Assembly: GCF_013393905.1 (NCBI RefSeq)
Contig: NZ_CP040272.1
Location: 2,294,001 to 2,358,000, forward strand
Source: Nostoc sp. C052
GTDB taxonomy: Bacteria > Cyanobacteriota > Cyanobacteriia > Cyanobacteriales > Nostocaceae
Direction: 5' to 3'
DNA: 64,000 nt
Shown: in pieces, positions 9,410 through 18,166 of the stretch
How positions within the stretch are numbered: position 1 is the stretch's first letter
Layout of the letters: each line of letters begins with the position of its first letter
Program-made: the position numbers and the translations under genes
Notes under the pieces: model-generated
Database searches by the model: none
What the model saw: only the letters and a program-made list of their open reading frames with translations
What the model was told of the DNA's origin: nothing

Positions 9410-10912
9410 TTATTCTTCAGTTAAGAAGATAGGATTTTGAGTTGCGGTTTCTGGTAATTCACCTTCATAAGCAGGGGCAAAGGAACCTTTTGGTTCTTTG
9501 AGGAAGAAGGCACACATAAAAGCGCAGACTAAGGCGGCTAAACCCATTGTGGAAAACAGTGTGGGAGCGTCGGTTAAGCTGAAAATTGTCAGGTAAACTA
9601 CGCCGCCAAAATTACCGTAAGCTCCAACATTACCGGCTATTTGTCCAGTGGCTTCTTTTTTAATTAGGGGGACGATGCTGTAGGTTGCACCGCAGCCAGC
9701 TTGGGCAAAGTAGGCGGCTAACATTGTCACTGCGATCGCTACTGGAATCGGCCAGTTACTATTAATAAAATGTGCCATCAAATAACTAACACCAATGCCA
9801 GCGCTGATAATAGTCATTGTCCACTTTCGGGAGTTAAATTTATCAGAAATTAAGCCACCACTGGGACGAGAAATTAAGTTTAAGAAGGGATAAGTAGCAG
9901 CAATCATCCCAGCGACAACATGCTCTAAAGCAAAGGTTTTTTCAAAAAATGCCGGCAGCATAGAAACGGCTGCTAGTTCGCTGCCAAAGTTAGTTATGTA
10001 AGTGAATTCGAGTAAGGCTACTTGACCAAATTGGAAGCGTTCTGATGGAGCATAAGTTTTCTTGCCAATTAGTAGTTCTCGGTTGACTTCCCAAGCTTTA
10101 TAACTTTGGTAAGCAAATAATCCTGCTAATACTAACCAAGTCAGATACATTTGGCTCAAAGTTAGGAAGTGAATGTTCTTTTGTTCTAAACGCCAAGCTA
10201 ATAAACCTAGAGCGAAAATCAAACCAAAATTCGAGACAATCATCGCCCAGAAGCTTTTAATGCTGGTTACTTCCAAAGAACCATTTTTCTTAGGTTTTTT
10301 ATAGACTTGACCTGCGGGCGTATCTTGGACAGTGTTGTAATAAATTACGCCGTAGATGGCTGCAATAATCCCTGTAAGTGCGATCGCAAACCGCCAGTTA
10401 GAAGCACCACCAGCGAAAAAGCTCGTAGAAACTGCCAGTATCGGTAAGGCAAATTCTGCACCAAATGCCCCAAAGTTGCCCCAACCGCCATAAATACCTT
10501 GTGCAATTCCCATCTCCTTCGGCTGGAACCATTCGGCCACCATGCGGATACCAACCACAAACCCAGATCCAACAATTCCCATGAGCAAACGACTGATGAC
10601 TAGTTGATTAAAATCTTGCGCTAGTGCTGTCGCCAAACAAGGAACAACCGTAAACATCAACAAGATTGAGTAGGTGATTCTGGGGCCAAAACGATCCAGA
10701 AGCATCCCAATAATTAGGCGTGCGGGAATTGTGAGGGCGAGGTTACAGATGCCTAAAGTTTTAATTTGCTCTGGTGCTAAATGTAATTCTCTACCAATGG
10801 TTGTAGCGAAGGGTGCAAAGTTAAACCAACAAACGAAGGTGAGAAAGAAAGCAAACCAAGTCTGATGTAAGATACGGTAGCGATCGCTGAATGAAAATAA
10901 GTTTTTAAGCAT
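9410..10912 (-). CDS. nrtP: Nitrate/nitrite MFS permease
   Basis: The 500-residue major-facilitator protein has about twelve membrane segments and belongs to the nitrate/nitrite porter family. Visible family features are the nitrate-signature-like glycine-rich helices (GGWGNFGAFGAEFALP and GQIAGNVGAYGNFGG) and the loop 2-3 motif GMLLDRFGPR. NrtP is the nitrate carrier used by N. punctiforme and marine cyanobacteria instead of the ABC system NrtABCD. It imports nitrate across the plasma membrane for NarB and NirA. The gene is 364 bp downstream of nirA; that gap carries a 13-copy tandem repeat. Confidence 0.95.
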   Translation of the reverse strand: MLKNLFSFSDRYRILHQTWFAFFLTFVCWFNFAPFATTIGRELHLAPEQIKTLGICNLALTIPARLIIGMLLDRFGPRITYSILLMFTVVPCLATALAQDFNQLVISRLLMGIVGSGFVVGIRMVAEWFQPKEMGIAQGIYGGWGNFGAFGAEFALPILAVSTSFFAGGASNWRFAIALTGIIAAIYGVIYYNTVQDTPAGQVYKKPKKNGSLEVTSIKSFWAMIVSNFGLIFALGLLAWRLEQKNIHFLTLSQMYLTWLVLAGLFAYQSYKAWEVNRELLIGKKTYAPSERFQFGQVALLEFTYITNFGSELAAVSMLPAFFEKTFALEHVVAGMIAATYPFLNLISRPSGGLISDKFNSRKWTMTIISAGIGVSYLMAHFINSNWPIPVAIAVTMLAAYFAQAGCGATYSIVPLIKKEATGQIAGNVGAYGNFGGVVYLTIFSLTDAPTLFSTMGLAALVCAFMCAFFLKEPKGSFAPAYEGELPETATQNPIFLTEE

Positions 10913-10959
10913 TCTAATCTTTCTAATTGAATAAAATACGGAGAAGATGAGCCTTTTTA

Positions 10960-11232
10960 CTCGGAGGTTGCGCCTTTTATCTTGGAAGTTGCACCTTTGA
11001 ACTCGGAGGTTGCACCTTTTATCTCGGAGGTTGCACCTTTTATCTCGGAGGTTGCACCTTTTATCTCGGAAGTTGCACCTTTTATCTCGGAGGTTGCACC
11101 TTTTATCTCGGAAGTTGCACCTTTTATCTCGGAAGTTGCACCTTTTATCTCGGAAGTTGCACCTTTGAACTCGGAAGTTGAACCTTTTATCTCGGAAGTT
11201 GCACCTTTGAACTCGGAAGTTGAACCTTTAAG
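10960..11232. repeat. 13 tandem copies of a 21-bp repeat between nirA and nrtP
   Basis: The unit is CTCGGAGGTTGCACCTTTTAT. Thirteen contiguous copies run from 10960 to 11232; the first carries a G-for-A change and later ones have GGAAG for GGAGG, GAACC for GCACC, or end in GAA. Being a multiple of three with few stops, it keeps several frames open on both strands, so the apparent 7-residue repeat peptide (SEVAPFI) is probably an artefact. On the operon strand each unit reads AGGTGCAACCT, a small imperfect hairpin. It lies inside the probable nirA-nrtP transcript. Confidence 0.9.
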
Positions 11233-11276
11233 GTTAAAATATGAGTCTTAACCAATGACCAATGACAAATCCCCAA

Positions 11277-12869
11277 TCAATTACTAACGACTAAGGCTTC
11301 TTTATTGAGTTTTGCCCCAAACTTTTGGATGAGTAAATCTTGCAATATTGGCTGCAAGTCTTCGCATGGTATGCCTTTGATGACGCAAGTACCCAAATGA
11401 GCATCTTTGCCAACTTTGCCACCCATATATATGTCAACACCTTCCAAGGTTTTGCCATTTTTGCGAGTTTTAGTTCCCATCAAGCCGATGTCTGCAACTT
11501 GGGGCTGTCCGCAAGAGTTAGGGCAACCTGTCCAATGAATTCGCACTGGATTGGTGAAGGTTAGCTCTTCTTCTAAGGTTTTAATCATTGCCAAGGCGCG
11601 GTTTTTGGTTTCGATGAGGGCAAAGTTGCAAAATTGTGCGCCTGTGCAAGATACTAGCGATCGCGCCAGTAAACCAGGATCAATTGAAAATCTTTCTAGC
11701 AAAGTTTCTGTTAAAAATGTTGCTAAATTCGAGTCTGCAATGTTGGGAATAACAATGTTTTGCTCAACTGTGAACCGGATTTCGCCAGTGCCGTAAACTT
11801 CTGCTAGACGAGCGATTTCAAACATACCTTCGGCATCCAGCCGACCAACAGGAATATGCAGTCCTATGTAATTTAATCCTGCTTGTTTTTGTTTATATAT
11901 CCCGATGTGGTCGCGTTTTTCCCAGTCGATCTCGTCTTTAGCCGCTGCGGATACTAATGATTTACCCAAACGGCTTTCTACTTCTGCTCGAAATTTATCT
12001 ACACCCCATTCATCAATTAGCCACATCAGCCGAGATTTTTGCCGATTAGCGCGTGGCCCATGATCGCGAAATACTTCCAAAACCGCTCTACATACAGCTA
12101 CCACATCTTCTGGAGCCACCCAAGCATTCAGAGGAATCGCCGCCTCACAACGTTTAGCTGAGAAAAATCCACCGACTAAAACATTAAACCCGAAAATTTT
12201 GTCGTGGGAATCAGCAGAGGGGAAATTTGGCTCCCCTGCTTCCTGAAATGCTGGCACAAAAGCCAAATCGTTAATTTCAGCGTGAACCGAATTGTCTCTT
12301 CCACCTGCGATCGCAATATTAAACTTCCGTGGTAAGTTGCTAAACTCTGGGTTCCCTTCGCCTTTGTTGGTGAGCATATCTTGAATTTGTTGTACCAACT
12401 CTCGCGTGTCGTACAACTCATCTGCATCCAACCCCGCCACCGGATCGCCTGTGATATTGCGGACGTTATCCATCCCTGACTGAATGGTGGTTAAACCAAC
12501 TGCGTCAAATCTATTAAAGATATCTGGTAAATCTTCAATTCTGATTCCCCGTAATTGGATATTCTGTCTGGTAGTAATATCAGCGCAACCATCATCACCG
12601 TAACGCTGCACCACTTGGGCTAAAACCCGCATCTGCCTACTGGTAAGAATACCGTTAGGCATCCGCAACCGCATCATAAACTTGCCTGGAGTAACTGGGC
12701 GAAAAAACACGCCTACCCATTTCAGTCGATGGTCGCGATCTGTTTCGTTCATTGCCTCCCAACCGAGGGCGGCAAATTTCTCGATCTCACTCTTGATGGC
12801 AAGTCCATCTTTTTCTGCTTTTAATTTCTCAAATTTATTGAGGCTGGTGGTAGTTACTGTGTCTGTCAT
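11277..12869 (-). CDS. nirA: Ferredoxin-nitrite reductase
   Basis: The 530-residue sirohaem enzyme reduces nitrite to ammonium using six electrons from ferredoxin. Its 4Fe-4S/sirohaem ligands are visible: Cys408 and Cys414 in SCTGAQFCNF, Cys449 and Cys453 in TGCPNSCGQ. The duplicated ferrodoxin-like half-domains are present (FMMRLRMPNGILTSRQMR near residue 65 and YIGLHIPVGRLDAEGM in the second half). Length fits cyanobacterial NirA without an added C-terminal ferredoxin domain. It is the first gene of the nirA-nrtP-narB operon, with a leader of about 270 nt from the NtcA-type promoter at 13149-13190. Confidence 0.96.
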   Translation of the reverse strand: MTDTVTTTSLNKFEKLKAEKDGLAIKSEIEKFAALGWEAMNETDRDHRLKWVGVFFRPVTPGKFMMRLRMPNGILTSRQMRVLAQVVQRYGDDGCADITTRQNIQLRGIRIEDLPDIFNRFDAVGLTTIQSGMDNVRNITGDPVAGLDADELYDTRELVQQIQDMLTNKGEGNPEFSNLPRKFNIAIAGGRDNSVHAEINDLAFVPAFQEAGEPNFPSADSHDKIFGFNVLVGGFFSAKRCEAAIPLNAWVAPEDVVAVCRAVLEVFRDHGPRANRQKSRLMWLIDEWGVDKFRAEVESRLGKSLVSAAAKDEIDWEKRDHIGIYKQKQAGLNYIGLHIPVGRLDAEGMFEIARLAEVYGTGEIRFTVEQNIVIPNIADSNLATFLTETLLERFSIDPGLLARSLVSCTGAQFCNFALIETKNRALAMIKTLEEELTFTNPVRIHWTGCPNSCGQPQVADIGLMGTKTRKNGKTLEGVDIYMGGKVGKDAHLGTCVIKGIPCEDLQPILQDLLIQKFGAKLNKEALVVSN

Positions 12870-13148
12870 GAAGCTAAATCTTGTTGCAAATTACTGATAT
12901 GCTAAGGATCTGTGCTGGTAATTTACCAATACCAATCAATCCGTAGTTACATCAGGTGATGAATCTACGAAGGTTAGGAAATAAAAACTCAATCCTGAAC
13001 TGAATTACGGCTGATTATTTTTACTCAAGAGCATTCCAACTCGAAACTTCAAATCCGTGGTTAGTTAAGGAAAACTTGTCGCCATTTACATCTTGGGAAT
13101 TTGTCAAGCAGGTTTAGATAATGTTTATGTAACAATTTCGATACTCAT

Positions 13149-13190
13149 AACTTAAGGCGAGATTTTTGTTAAAATCGTATAAAATGTTAC
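13149..13190 (-). promoter_or_regulatory. NtcA-activated promoter of the nirA operon
   Basis: Read on the minus strand, the sequence gives GTAACATTTTATAC (GTA-N8-TAC, 13177-13190), then exactly 22 nt, then TAAGTT (TA-N3-T, 13149-13154). This is the full consensus of a class II NtcA-activated cyanobacterial promoter, so transcription should start near 13142. It explains induction of the nir genes when ammonium is absent. Confidence 0.88.
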
Positions 13191-13228
13191 GTTTTTTGGG
13201 AAAATTACTACAAACTGCATGAATACTA

Positions 13229-13241
13229 TGCATTATTTGCA
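13229..13241 (-). promoter_or_regulatory. Probable NtcB binding site upstream of the nirA promoter
   Basis: TGCATTATTTGCA has the form TGCA-N5-TGCA, which I recall as the motif reported for NtcB at the Synechococcus nirA region. It lies about 39 bp upstream of the NtcA box relative to nirA, a sensible place for a LysR activator. A third TGCA is at 13216-13219. An ntcB-like gene lies 4 kb away. Confidence 0.6.
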
Positions 13242-13391
13242 TTAAAGTAACCAATGAACGATGTATAACCCTTAATCAACGGTATTTGAGATGACTAAAG
13301 CAATTTTGGATCGCCATAGATTCATCCAAAATCTAAAATCCAAGATTTAGCAGCAGATGTTAGTTAAAACTTAGATATTATTTCAGCAACT

Positions 13392-13805
13392 ATGAAACGT
13401 CGTGATTTTATCAATTGGGTAGGTTTGGGTTTGATTGCGAGTTCTCTACCTGTAGCGATCGCAGCTTGTTCTTCTCAAACAACTCCAGCATCTAAAGATT
13501 GGCAAACAGTAGGTACATCGGCAGAATTAGATAAAACAGGTCAATTGCTGGCGAAAGACTCACCCGCCGGGCCTGTGCTGGTAGTCGGCACATCTAAAAC
13601 CGCCAATCTGACTGCTGTTAATCCTACCTGTACTCACGCAGGTTGCACTGTAGCATGGAAGGCTGATGCGAAAAAATTCGCTTGTCCTTGTCATGGTTCG
13701 GAATTTGGGGCTGACGGTAAAGTGCAAAAAGGCCCGGCGACAAACCCGCTGAAAACTTATGCCGCCAAAATTGAGGGTAATTCTGTTGTAGTCAAGCCAA
13801 GCTAA
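13392..13805 (+). CDS. Rieske 2Fe-2S protein with Tat/lipoprotein-type signal
   Basis: The 137-residue protein starts with MKRRDFINWVGLGL, a twin-arginine-like signal that ends in a lipobox-like AIAAC (Cys26). The mature part is a Rieske domain: Cys80 and His82 in CTHAGC, Cys98 and His101 in CPCHGSEFG, with Cys85 and Cys100 available for the usual disulfide. It is shorter than PetC of the cytochrome b6f complex and lacks a clear membrane anchor after the signal, so a small periplasmic or lumenal electron carrier is likely. It is divergent from nirA with a shared 522-bp gap; a link with nitrate assimilation is unproven. Confidence 0.85.
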   Translation: MKRRDFINWVGLGLIASSLPVAIAACSSQTTPASKDWQTVGTSAELDKTGQLLAKDSPAGPVLVVGTSKTANLTAVNPTCTHAGCTVAWKADAKKFACPCHGSEFGADGKVQKGPATNPLKTYAAKIEGNSVVVKPS

Positions 13806-13973
13806 TGGAGGCAGGAGGCAAGAGACAAAATAGTTCCTCTTTTCCGTTAGTGATACCGGGGCGTTGAGCTAGTTCCCAGTCCTGAGTAAAGAAGTGAGAT
13901 TCCCCACTCAGCACTCAGCACTCATAACTCAGCACTCTTAGGGGGCAGAAGATGATAATTAAAGCAGGATATT

Positions 13974-15272
13974 GTGAGTAATATCAAACAGCTTTTGGTG
14001 CAAGTTGAGGCAGCATACAATGCAGCTGATTGGTCATCATTAATTCAATATTTGCAACAGTTAATTTTAAGAACAGACTCGGAAAATTTAGAGATAGTTA
14101 CAAACCGAGAATATCTTCTGAAATTAACACTTTTAATGTTAGAAATGGGGGATTTTCAGCAACGCTGGGAAATTAGCAAATTGTTGACTCATTTGGGAAC
14201 TATTGCCATTCCACCACTCATTGAGATATTAGAAGATGAAGACGCAGAAGAAGAATTACGCTGGTATGCGGCAAGGACTTTGGGCGAATTTCAACACCCA
14301 GAAGCCATCGCGGCAATAGTTGAATTGTTGAAAACCGATGAGGATGAAGAACTCAAAGCGATCGCAGCTACAGCACTAGGGCAAATGGGTACTGTTGCTA
14401 TTGCTTCACTAACTGAACTTTTATTAGATGAAGATACACGATTGTTAGCAGTGCGATCGCTTTCATATATTCGCCAACCAGAAACCATCACACCACTCTT
14501 GAGTGTAGTACAAGATCCACAAGCAGCAATCCGCGCCGCCGCAATTGAAGCCCTCAGCAGTTTTCATGACGAACGTGTACCGCCAGTATTGTTAAAAGCT
14601 TTGGATGATACAGCCGCCACAGTCAGGCGTGCAGCACTGCTTGGTTTAGGTTTTCGCCCCGACTTACACCAAGCATTAGATTTAATAACGAAACTGCAAC
14701 CCAAACTTTACGACTTTAACCTTGATGTTCGTTGTGCAGCCGTAGTTACCCTTTCTCGAATTGGTAGTGATGATGCTGCCAAATGCTTATTTGATTTGCT
14801 GATTTCACCCCAGACACCAATAAAGCTGCAATTAGAAACCATCCGCGCTTTAAGTTGGGTGGGAACATTATCGAGTTTAGAATATTTGCAAACAGCACTG
14901 AATCAAAGTACATCAGAAATAGTGTGGCAAGAAATTGTCACAGTTTTGGGACGAGTCCAAAAACCACAGTTAACTACAGCAGCCGCAGAAATATTATTGC
15001 AAATACTGCGATCGCCACATCCAGCCACAGAGATTACTAACATTAAAAGTGTGATCGCCTTATCTTTAGGACAGTTAGGCGAAATGCAGGCAATTGAACC
15101 ATTGATTTCGATGTTAGCCGATTCTAACGCATCGGTGAGACTACATGCGATCGCTGCACTGAAAAATCTGGATAGTGAAGCTACACATCAACAATTGCAG
15201 CAGTTAGCAAACAACGATGCAATCACGCCAGATTTAAAACAAGGAATAGCGATCGCTTTAGCCGAATGGTAG
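13974..15272 (+). CDS. HEAT-repeat protein
   Basis: The 432-residue protein consists almost wholly of HEAT/PBS-lyase-type helical repeats of about 31 residues, for example LRWYAARTLGEFQHPEAI, LKAIAATALGQMG and VRLHAIAALKNLDSEAT. No signal or membrane segment is seen. Such proteins act as scaffolds or as phycobilin-lyase-related factors; the E/Z family is a possibility, but I see no chromophore-binding feature. Translation appears to start at GTG 13974. It follows the Rieske gene in the same direction after a 168-bp gap made of short heptad repeats. Confidence 0.75.
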   Translation: MSNIKQLLVQVEAAYNAADWSSLIQYLQQLILRTDSENLEIVTNREYLLKLTLLMLEMGDFQQRWEISKLLTHLGTIAIPPLIEILEDEDAEEELRWYAARTLGEFQHPEAIAAIVELLKTDEDEELKAIAATALGQMGTVAIASLTELLLDEDTRLLAVRSLSYIRQPETITPLLSVVQDPQAAIRAAAIEALSSFHDERVPPVLLKALDDTAATVRRAALLGLGFRPDLHQALDLITKLQPKLYDFNLDVRCAAVVTLSRIGSDDAAKCLFDLLISPQTPIKLQLETIRALSWVGTLSSLEYLQTALNQSTSEIVWQEIVTVLGRVQKPQLTTAAAEILLQILRSPHPATEITNIKSVIALSLGQLGEMQAIEPLISMLADSNASVRLHAIAALKNLDSEATHQQLQQLANNDAITPDLKQGIAIALAEW

Positions 15273-15889
15273 ATTTTAGCAATAACTGATAATAAAAGTA
15301 TTCCTTAAGTCTCAAGTAAGACACACCTGGAGTATGAAGTTATAAGTTATCACGTGAAATAATATTTTGAAGTATTCTTAGAGATTTATTTAATTGCAAC
15401 CTCTAAAACATTTTGTCTTTTTACACTCATAGACTAAAATGCCAAATTAAGTCCTGCGATATAAATGGTTTTACACTTAGGGTAGAAGTTAGATAAACAA
15501 CTATCAGCTATTCTGTGTACAAGCAACAAAATAATTCACAATAAGTAATTAAAAAAAGTTGGGTAGAAAAGAATAATATATATAATTTTATTTTTTAAAT
15601 TAATTTAGAAAATAAATATTATTCCTTATCTATCGATTGTGAGCAAGCGAATTTAGTAGTGCGTTCTCAATTATGAAGTAGTAATTACTGATTATGAATT
15701 ATTTTACTTTTTCTGACCAATAGTAAGTTGTTGTGAGATATTCAAATGCTTTCAATGCCAAAACAAGCTAGATGAAAGACTCCTCAATACTGGTCGATAT
15801 TTACCTATTTAGCAGTGGATTGAATAGACAATATCGGTTTTGAAAATTAATCACCCACAGAAATCTAGAAGATACAAGGAACCATAAAT
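15273..15889. other. Long AT-rich intergenic region
   Basis: The 617 bp contain no credible reading frame or stable hairpin. It is very AT-rich between about 15540 and 15625. It should hold the promoter of the WGxxG-tail gene, whose ribosome site is AAGGAA just before ATG 15890. Confidence 0.4.
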
Positions 15890-16603
15890 ATGAAGCCTTT
15901 GAATTTATCTAAAGCTGTTTTAGCTACTGTCTTTGCCATCAGTTTCGCCTCTGTGTCCTTACCTCCTTCTGTTTTTGCCCAGAGTGGAGGTTCTGGCAGT
16001 GGAGGCTCTAGCTCAGGTACTGGAGCTACAGGCAGTGGTACAACGGGCAGTGGTACAGGCAGTGGTACAACGGGCAGTGGTACAGGCACTGGTACAACGG
16101 GCAGTGGTACAGGTACTAGCACAACGGGCAGTGGTACAGGTACTGGCACAACGGGCAGTGGTATAGGTACTGGCACAACAGGCAATGGTACAGGTGCTGG
16201 AACTACGGACGGTGGTCTTGGAACTGGGACAACGGGCAATGGTACAGTTACTGGCACTGGTACAGGTACTGGCACAACAGGCTCTGATTCCACAGGTACT
16301 GGAACTGGTACTACGGGTACTGGCACAACAGGCTCTGATTCCACAGGTACTGGAACTGGTACTACAGGTACTGGCACAACAGGCTCTGATGCCACAGGTA
16401 CCGGAACAACGGGCACTGATGCTACAGGTACTAATAGGAATGCAGGCATCACAACATCTGAAAGAACTAGCGATCGCGGTTTCAATTGGGGTTGGCTAGG
16501 TTTGCTTGGTCTAGCTGGTTTAGCAGGACTAACTCGTAATCGCGAAAAAGTCCGGGCTTATAGCGATCCTGATGAAGTAACAACTTCTCGTTCTAGAAAA
16601 TAG
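15890..16603 (+). CDS. Secreted Gly/Thr/Ser-repeat protein with WGxxG C-terminal anchor
   Basis: A signal peptide covers about residues 1-30 (ending PPSVFAQSGG). Residues 35-185 are low-complexity Gly-Thr-Ser repeats of the type TGSGTGTGTTG. The C-terminus has NWGWLGLLGLAGLAGLTRN, a WGxxGxxG transmembrane segment followed by basic residues, as in sorted surface proteins of cyanobacteria. I infer an exported, membrane-anchored, extended stalk-like protein. The repeats are made of short direct DNA repeats (about 16020-16440) and are likely to vary in length between strains. The opposite strand is also open through the repeat, a by-product of composition. Confidence 0.8.
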   Translation: MKPLNLSKAVLATVFAISFASVSLPPSVFAQSGGSGSGGSSSGTGATGSGTTGSGTGSGTTGSGTGTGTTGSGTGTSTTGSGTGTGTTGSGIGTGTTGNGTGAGTTDGGLGTGTTGNGTVTGTGTGTGTTGSDSTGTGTGTTGTGTTGSDSTGTGTGTTGTGTTGSDATGTGTTGTDATGTNRNAGITTSERTSDRGFNWGWLGLLGLAGLAGLTRNREKVRAYSDPDEVTTSRSRK

Positions 16604-16676
16604 TATTCACCACACTCTAGGAGTGCGTAGCGGTCGTTTGTACCCTCTGTGCCTCTTGCAAATCTGATGCGATCGC

Positions 16677-16700
16677 AGCCGTATACGCAAGTGTACGGCT
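16677..16700. repeat. Perfect hairpin with GCAA tetraloop
   Basis: AGCCGTATAC and GTGTACGGCT pair (one G-U-type mismatch in DNA) around GCAA, a GNRA-type loop. It lies 74 bp after the WGxxG gene and is not followed by a T run, so it may stabilise the 3' end of that message rather than terminate it. Confidence 0.5.
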
Positions 16701-16816
16701 ATCTGCTTGAGGTTCTACAAAACCATGTGTTTTTCAACAGTTGCATAAGATAGCGATCGTTGATTGTCATGAGGGATGATTGCAAGGAGTTCTTATTTGC
16801 TGATAGATTATTTTAT

Positions 16817-16861
16817 AAAAAAAGCCTGAAATGATTAGATGACAATTATTTCAGGCTTTTT
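16817..16861 (+). terminator. Rho-independent-type terminator
   Basis: AAAAAAGCCTGAAAT and ATTTCAGGCTTTTT form a long stem around a 12-14 nt loop, followed by T residues on the plus strand and preceded by A residues. It can serve either strand and insulates ntcB from upstream transcription. Confidence 0.75.
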
Positions 16862-17048
16862 ACTATTCAAATTCATTAATTATTCAATCTGCTTCAATAT
16901 CTGCGGAATATGGGTTAAAACACACCTCTACTTGCCACTTTGTTAACATTTAGATGTGTTTGCCCTGTTATTTACCTTCTTTAAACTCACAAAGAGGGAT
17001 AGGGGTGATGTCTTAACATGATTACTTTATGCACTTGGGAACCGCTAT

Positions 17049-17090
17049 GTAACAAACTCTACTAAATTATGGTTAAAAATCCGTTAATTT
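17049..17090 (+). promoter_or_regulatory. NtcA-activated promoter of the ntcB-like gene
   Basis: GTAACAAACTCTAC (GTA-N8-TAC, 17049-17062) is followed by exactly 22 nt and TAATTT (TA-N3-T, 17085-17090), the complete class II NtcA consensus. The predicted transcription start is about 17097, giving a leader of about 30 nt before the ATG at 17127. Confidence 0.88.
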
Positions 17091-17106
17091 AATGAAACCA
17101 ATAAAT

Positions 17107-17120
17107 GTAATTCAGGCTAC
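17107..17120 (+). promoter_or_regulatory. Second GTA-N8-TAC box over the ntcB ribosome site
   Basis: GTAATTCAGGCTAC matches the NtcA core and ends 6 bp before the ATG, about 58 bp after the first box and downstream of the predicted transcription start. Bound there, NtcA would hinder elongation, so it could be a feedback site; chance is also possible. Confidence 0.4.
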
Positions 17121-17126
17121 ATAAAA

Positions 17127-18074
17127 ATGCGCCTAGAGCAGTTGCAAGCCTTTTTAGCGATCGCCCAAACCGGCAGCTTTCAACAAGCAGCGCGAACATC
17201 TGGTGTTACCCAATCGACGATCAGTCGCCAAATTCAGGCATTAGAAGCAGATTTGGGGATAGAACTATTTCACAGAAGCAGTCATGCCAAGCTGACGCTA
17301 GGAGGTGAACGTTTGCTACCCCGCGTCCGCAAAATTTGCCAAGAGTGGCAGACTGCGACAGAAGAATTAGCCGATTTAATCGCCGGAAAGCAACCAGAAC
17401 TTTGCATTGCTGTGATTCACTCTTTATGTGGATCTTACTTACCACCAGTGTTACAAAAATTTTGTCATGATTATCCAGATGTGCAATTGCGGGTGACTTC
17501 ATTGGGAAGCGATCGCGCCCTGAAAGTCCTCAAAGATGGGTTGGTAGATTTAGCAATTGTGATGAATAATCGCTTTTTAACCACCAGTAGAGAAATGGTG
17601 GTAGAAGTGCTTTATGATGAACCGATAGAAGTTTTAACCGCAGCCAATCATCCCCTGTCCCAATATGAATTCATCCCTTGGTCGGAGCTAATTCGTTATC
17701 CCCAAGTGGTTTTTAAAGATGGTTATGGGATGCAGCGCCTAATACAAGATAGATTTGAGCGCATGGAAGCTACACTCCAATCGGCTTTGGAGGTAAATAC
17801 CCTAGATGCCTTTCGGGGAGTTGTGCGCCAAGGAGAACTAATAGCTTTGCTACCTCAATCAGCATTACTGGAAGCTCGTCTTGATCCTACCCTAGCGATT
17901 CGTTCCTTAGCCGGCAATCATACTAGTGGTTTAGCAGATGGTTCCAGTTTGACTCGTCGGGTAGTGATGGTGACAACTCAAGATCGTCTGCAAATTCCCC
18001 CCATCAAACACTTTTGGCAACTTGTGCTAGAAAATATACCACTACAAATTGACCAGCAGCGATCGGCTTCTTAA
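17127..18074 (+). CDS. ntcB: LysR-family activator, probable NtcB
   Basis: The 315-residue LysR regulator has an N-terminal winged helix-turn-helix (residues 1-60, FQQAARTSGVTQSTISRQIQALE) and a substrate-binding effector domain from about residue 90. The opening MRLEQLQAFLAIAQTGSFQQ resembles NtcB, the nitrite-responsive activator of cyanobacterial nitrate assimilation. Context supports this: it has an NtcA-type promoter, and the nirA operon 4 kb away has an NtcB-like box. It would bind upstream of nirA and raise transcription when nitrate or nitrite is present. Another LysR activator cannot be excluded from sequence alone. Confidence 0.82.
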   Translation: MRLEQLQAFLAIAQTGSFQQAARTSGVTQSTISRQIQALEADLGIELFHRSSHAKLTLGGERLLPRVRKICQEWQTATEELADLIAGKQPELCIAVIHSLCGSYLPPVLQKFCHDYPDVQLRVTSLGSDRALKVLKDGLVDLAIVMNNRFLTTSREMVVEVLYDEPIEVLTAANHPLSQYEFIPWSELIRYPQVVFKDGYGMQRLIQDRFERMEATLQSALEVNTLDAFRGVVRQGELIALLPQSALLEARLDPTLAIRSLAGNHTSGLADGSSLTRRVVMVTTQDRLQIPPIKHFWQLVLENIPLQIDQQRSAS

Positions 18075-18166
18075 GCGTTATTAGTCATTATTCAAGAGTC
18101 TTTAATTTCTGATAGGACTTTTGCAAGATAATTAATAGTTTCTAAAAACTAATTGTGCCGTAGTTT

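Noticed and set aside
10960..11232. CRISPR array
   Set aside because: The 21-bp units are contiguous with no spacers, and no cas genes are present.
10982..11251. Open frame coding a heptad-repeat peptide (SEVAPFI units)
   Set aside because: It starts at TTG without a ribosome site and is only the translation of the 21-bp tandem array, which is open in several frames on both strands.
12918..13144. GTA-N9-TAC at 12918 and GTA-N10-TAC at 13129 as NtcA sites
   Set aside because: The spacing is wrong and no -10 lies at the right distance; the exact site at 13177-13190 explains regulation.
15865..16485. Reverse-strand Val-Pro repeat protein
   Set aside because: It is the complement of the Gly-Thr-Ser repeats; the plus strand has signal peptide, WGxxG tail and ribosome site.
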